A DNA stretch of 64,000 nucleotides, from contig JAISXH010000059.1 of NCBI GenBank assembly GCA_031270825.1, positions 28,910 through 92,909 of the forward strand. Direction: 5' to 3'. Both the position numbers and the translations under genes were made by a program. This DNA comes from Bifidobacteriaceae bacterium (GTDB lineage Bacteria > Actinomycetota > Actinomycetes > Actinomycetales > WQXJ01). Below the pieces are notes generated by a model, which saw nothing but the letters and a program-made list of their open reading frames with translations, was not told where the DNA came from and searched no databases. Positions 63,201 to 64,000 of the stretch are shown piece by piece; the first letter of the stretch is position 1, and every line of letters starts with the position of its first letter.

Positions 63201-63789
63201 CGCCCCTGGTGGACGCGCCGACCCTGGTCGCCACAACCTCCCGCTCCATGAACCCCAACACCTCCGCGACGGCCTGGTGGTGCGCGGCGGCGATCAGCTC
63301 CTGCAACCCCGCGTCCGCGAGCCCCCACAACACCGACACCGACTTCGGGACGCTGAACGTGAAGTCGTAGGCGGCGACAGTGCGGCGCGTGCCCTTGGCG
63401 GCTTCCTCCCGACCGATCCGGTCTGCGAGGATCGCGCGGTCGGCATCGTGCAATCCGGGGGGCGACGCGGCGACGCGAGCGGCGGCGCGCTCCGCCGCCG
63501 TGCGGTGCGCCAGGTAGGGGCGGCCGAGGACGTCCCCGGTGATGGGATTGCGGCCGTCGCCTATGAGCAATTGCAGCTGCGCCTCGGTGACCGTGTCCCC
63601 GGCGCGCAACACCTCCGGTTGCAACGCCTGCAATCCGGTGCCCATCCACCGGCCCGGAGGTGTGCCTGACTCCGCGTAATAGCGAGTCAGCGGGGTCGAC
63701 AACGACCTGTCGCCGTCGCCTGCCGCCACCGACTTCAACAGGTACTTGTAGCCGTCCCCGGCCGACATCAACCGCATCGACACCGTCAT
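60235..63789 (-). CDS. MobF-family relaxase-helicase (TrwC/TraI-like)
   Basis: The protein has about 1184 residues. The N-terminal TrwC relaxase domain has the double tyrosine TRYY (38-39), FTFSVPKSVSVLWG and the metal-binding histidines H214, H225 and H227 in DHYDSRAGDPQLHTH. The second part is a RecD-like helicase with Walker A VGPAGAGKTTAL, IVDEASLAGT, LLVGDWAQLQAV and GYAVTSHRAQGVTVD near the end. It nicks at oriT and unwinds DNA for conjugative transfer. ATG 63789 follows GGGAGG, so the extension to 63882 is rejected. No coupling protein or other transfer gene lies in the window. Confidence 0.93.
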   Translation of the reverse strand: MTVSMRLMSAGDGYKYLLKSVAAGDGDRSLSTPLTRYYAESGTPPGRWMGTGLQALQPEVLRAGDTVTEAQLQLLIGDGRNPITGDVLGRPYLAHRTAAERAAARVAASPPGLHDADRAILADRIGREEAAKGTRRTVAAYDFTFSVPKSVSVLWGLADAGLQELIAAAHHQAVAEVLGFMEREVVATRVGASTRGGPSLQVDVGGVLATAFDHYDSRAGDPQLHTHVVVSNKVPTAVDGRWRAIDGRPMFAATVAVSELYNAVLADRLAAAVGVRWETRERGRDRSPAWEIAGVGEDLVREFSSRSGDIDAETARLISEHTERHGRSPSRRTVIRYRQQATLATRQDKVIRSLADLTAEWAGRARPVLGTDPLAWARRVTDPEAAPVLLRADDVPLDLVAEVGASVVAVVGERRSTWRRWNLHAEASRQLMGWRFATLQDREAVSRLVVDAAEAASVRLTPPELSVPDGFARVDGSRRFRPRHMDLYSSQDLLDAEAALLAWSRDLGGPAARFAAVERAVSRPDPAGRTLGDDQAQAIAAAATSGRVVDVLVGPAGAGKTTALAALRRAWEETHGAGSVVGLAPSATAAAVLAEDLGIPTENTAKWLTDHRLKGTTFRAGQLAIVDEASLAGTFTLEQIARQAAGAGAKLLLVGDWAQLQAVDAGGAFNLLVTERSDPPELADVRRFHADWERPASLALRHANPAAIDAYHAHGRIAGGDQDGMVEAAYQAWRTDLEAGRASLLVADSLETVRALNQRARSERIIAGQVNPGREAALADGCHASRGDLVITRRNHRRLQAGNTGWVRNGDRWTVLKVHPGGGVTARRAGMSTGGTVTLPAAYTAEHLDLGYAVTSHRAQGVTVDTAHVVVTPATTRENLYVAMTRGRDSNRAYVATDRPDQDHTVPHPADPDEPTPRSVLAGVLRNSGAELSAHQTIRAEAEAWGNTTQLGAEWETLAQASLHDRWAALVRSSLHDPAQADRVVASEAFGALAAELHRALAAGWDPEAEFPRLAAARPLDDAADPAAVLHARLATVLDQAEVRPNQPRRRAVYLLGMFPEAPVPASPAMAQALAERRTALQARAAEVLARAQAAGEPWLAALGPRPADPAAAERWTAAALATAAYRDRYQVDGPEPWGRPDGIVQRRDAQRIRALANQAPRPAPPTPAAAQAPATPGPGSPAL

Positions 63790-64000
63790 CGTGGCGCCTC
63801 CCTCCGCCTGGAAGGTGCGATAGGATGGCCGATGCCGCCGCCGATGCGACAGGCGTGTCAACGCAACGGGCCTCGTCAGCAAGAAGTGTGGTGCACGCTG
63901 AAGGGCGGACCCGGTCCTAGAGCGTGTCAGCGGCGAGAGCGAGAGTTCAAGCGGCCGGGCGGAGACGCAGTTAGCCGGTCGGATCGCGCCGGTCGGCCCC
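63790..64000. other. Upstream region of the relaxase gene, running to the window edge
   Basis: No gene is supported in these ~210 bp. This is the likely promoter area of the relaxase and a natural place to look for oriT, but I cannot identify a nic site by eye. Confidence 0.4.

Overview
The window is high-GC DNA, with many GTG starts and dense translational coupling (ATGA/GTGA overlaps). The gene order tlyA - nadK - recN - steA - steB ... pyrG - Nudix hydrolase and the parE/parC pair point to an actinomycete (Actinomycetota, probably Actinomycetes). I cannot place it at genus level. Many genes have a -10-like hexamer 5-8 nt before the start codon, as expected for the leaderless mRNAs common in this phylum.

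Layout. (1) 1-6 kb is a plastic, decaying stretch: three truncated metabolic genes (SDR, zinc alcohol dehydrogenase, sugar porter) and three AAA+ DUF4143 loci, two intact and one with an internal deletion. Each of the three is preceded by tandem repeats of exactly 23 bp. (2) 6-13.5 kb holds an AIM24-family protein, an NAD(P)-binding reductase, threonine synthase, an SPFH/zinc-ribbon protein and cobalamin-independent methionine synthase. (3) 13.5-26.6 kb is the conserved actinobacterial cluster: small protein, TlyA, NAD kinase, RecN, SteA, SteB, a MraY/WecA-like transferase, a MurJ-like flippase, a GT4 glycosyltransferase, CTP synthase and an ADP-ribose pyrophosphatase-like Nudix enzyme. (4) 26.6-42.3 kb holds DUF1801, DUF2200, topoisomerase IV (ParE and ParC), a double GNAT protein, DUF5998, a nucleotide pyrophosphatase-like phosphodiesterase, bifunctional PutA, DUF2804 and a fused CDP-ribitol-type enzyme. 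(5) 42.3-46.0 kb is a toxin-antitoxin and gene-remnant zone.

(6) At about 46.0 kb lies a 3' fragment of a tRNA-Pro(GGG) gene on the minus strand, with no 5' half. This is the expected signature of an attachment site. Everything to its right (46.0-64 kb) looks like one end of an integrative mobilisable or conjugative element: an AAA_13-type ATPase (candidate defence cargo, with visibly different codon use), a beta-class DNA methyltransferase, two related proteins of unknown function, a ParB-like protein, a large LPXTG surface protein, a NYN-domain protein, a possible small RNA with a strong terminator, an orphan RelB-like antitoxin and a full-length MobF relaxase-helicase. The intact tRNA-Pro and the integrase should lie beyond the right edge.

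Points most worth following up: the 23-bp phased arrays in front of the DUF4143 genes; a hairpin-rich dispersed repeat found in two divergent promoter regions; the tRNA-Pro attachment site; the ATPase next to that site; and the two element proteins that share a terminal LAPLDxFG motif.
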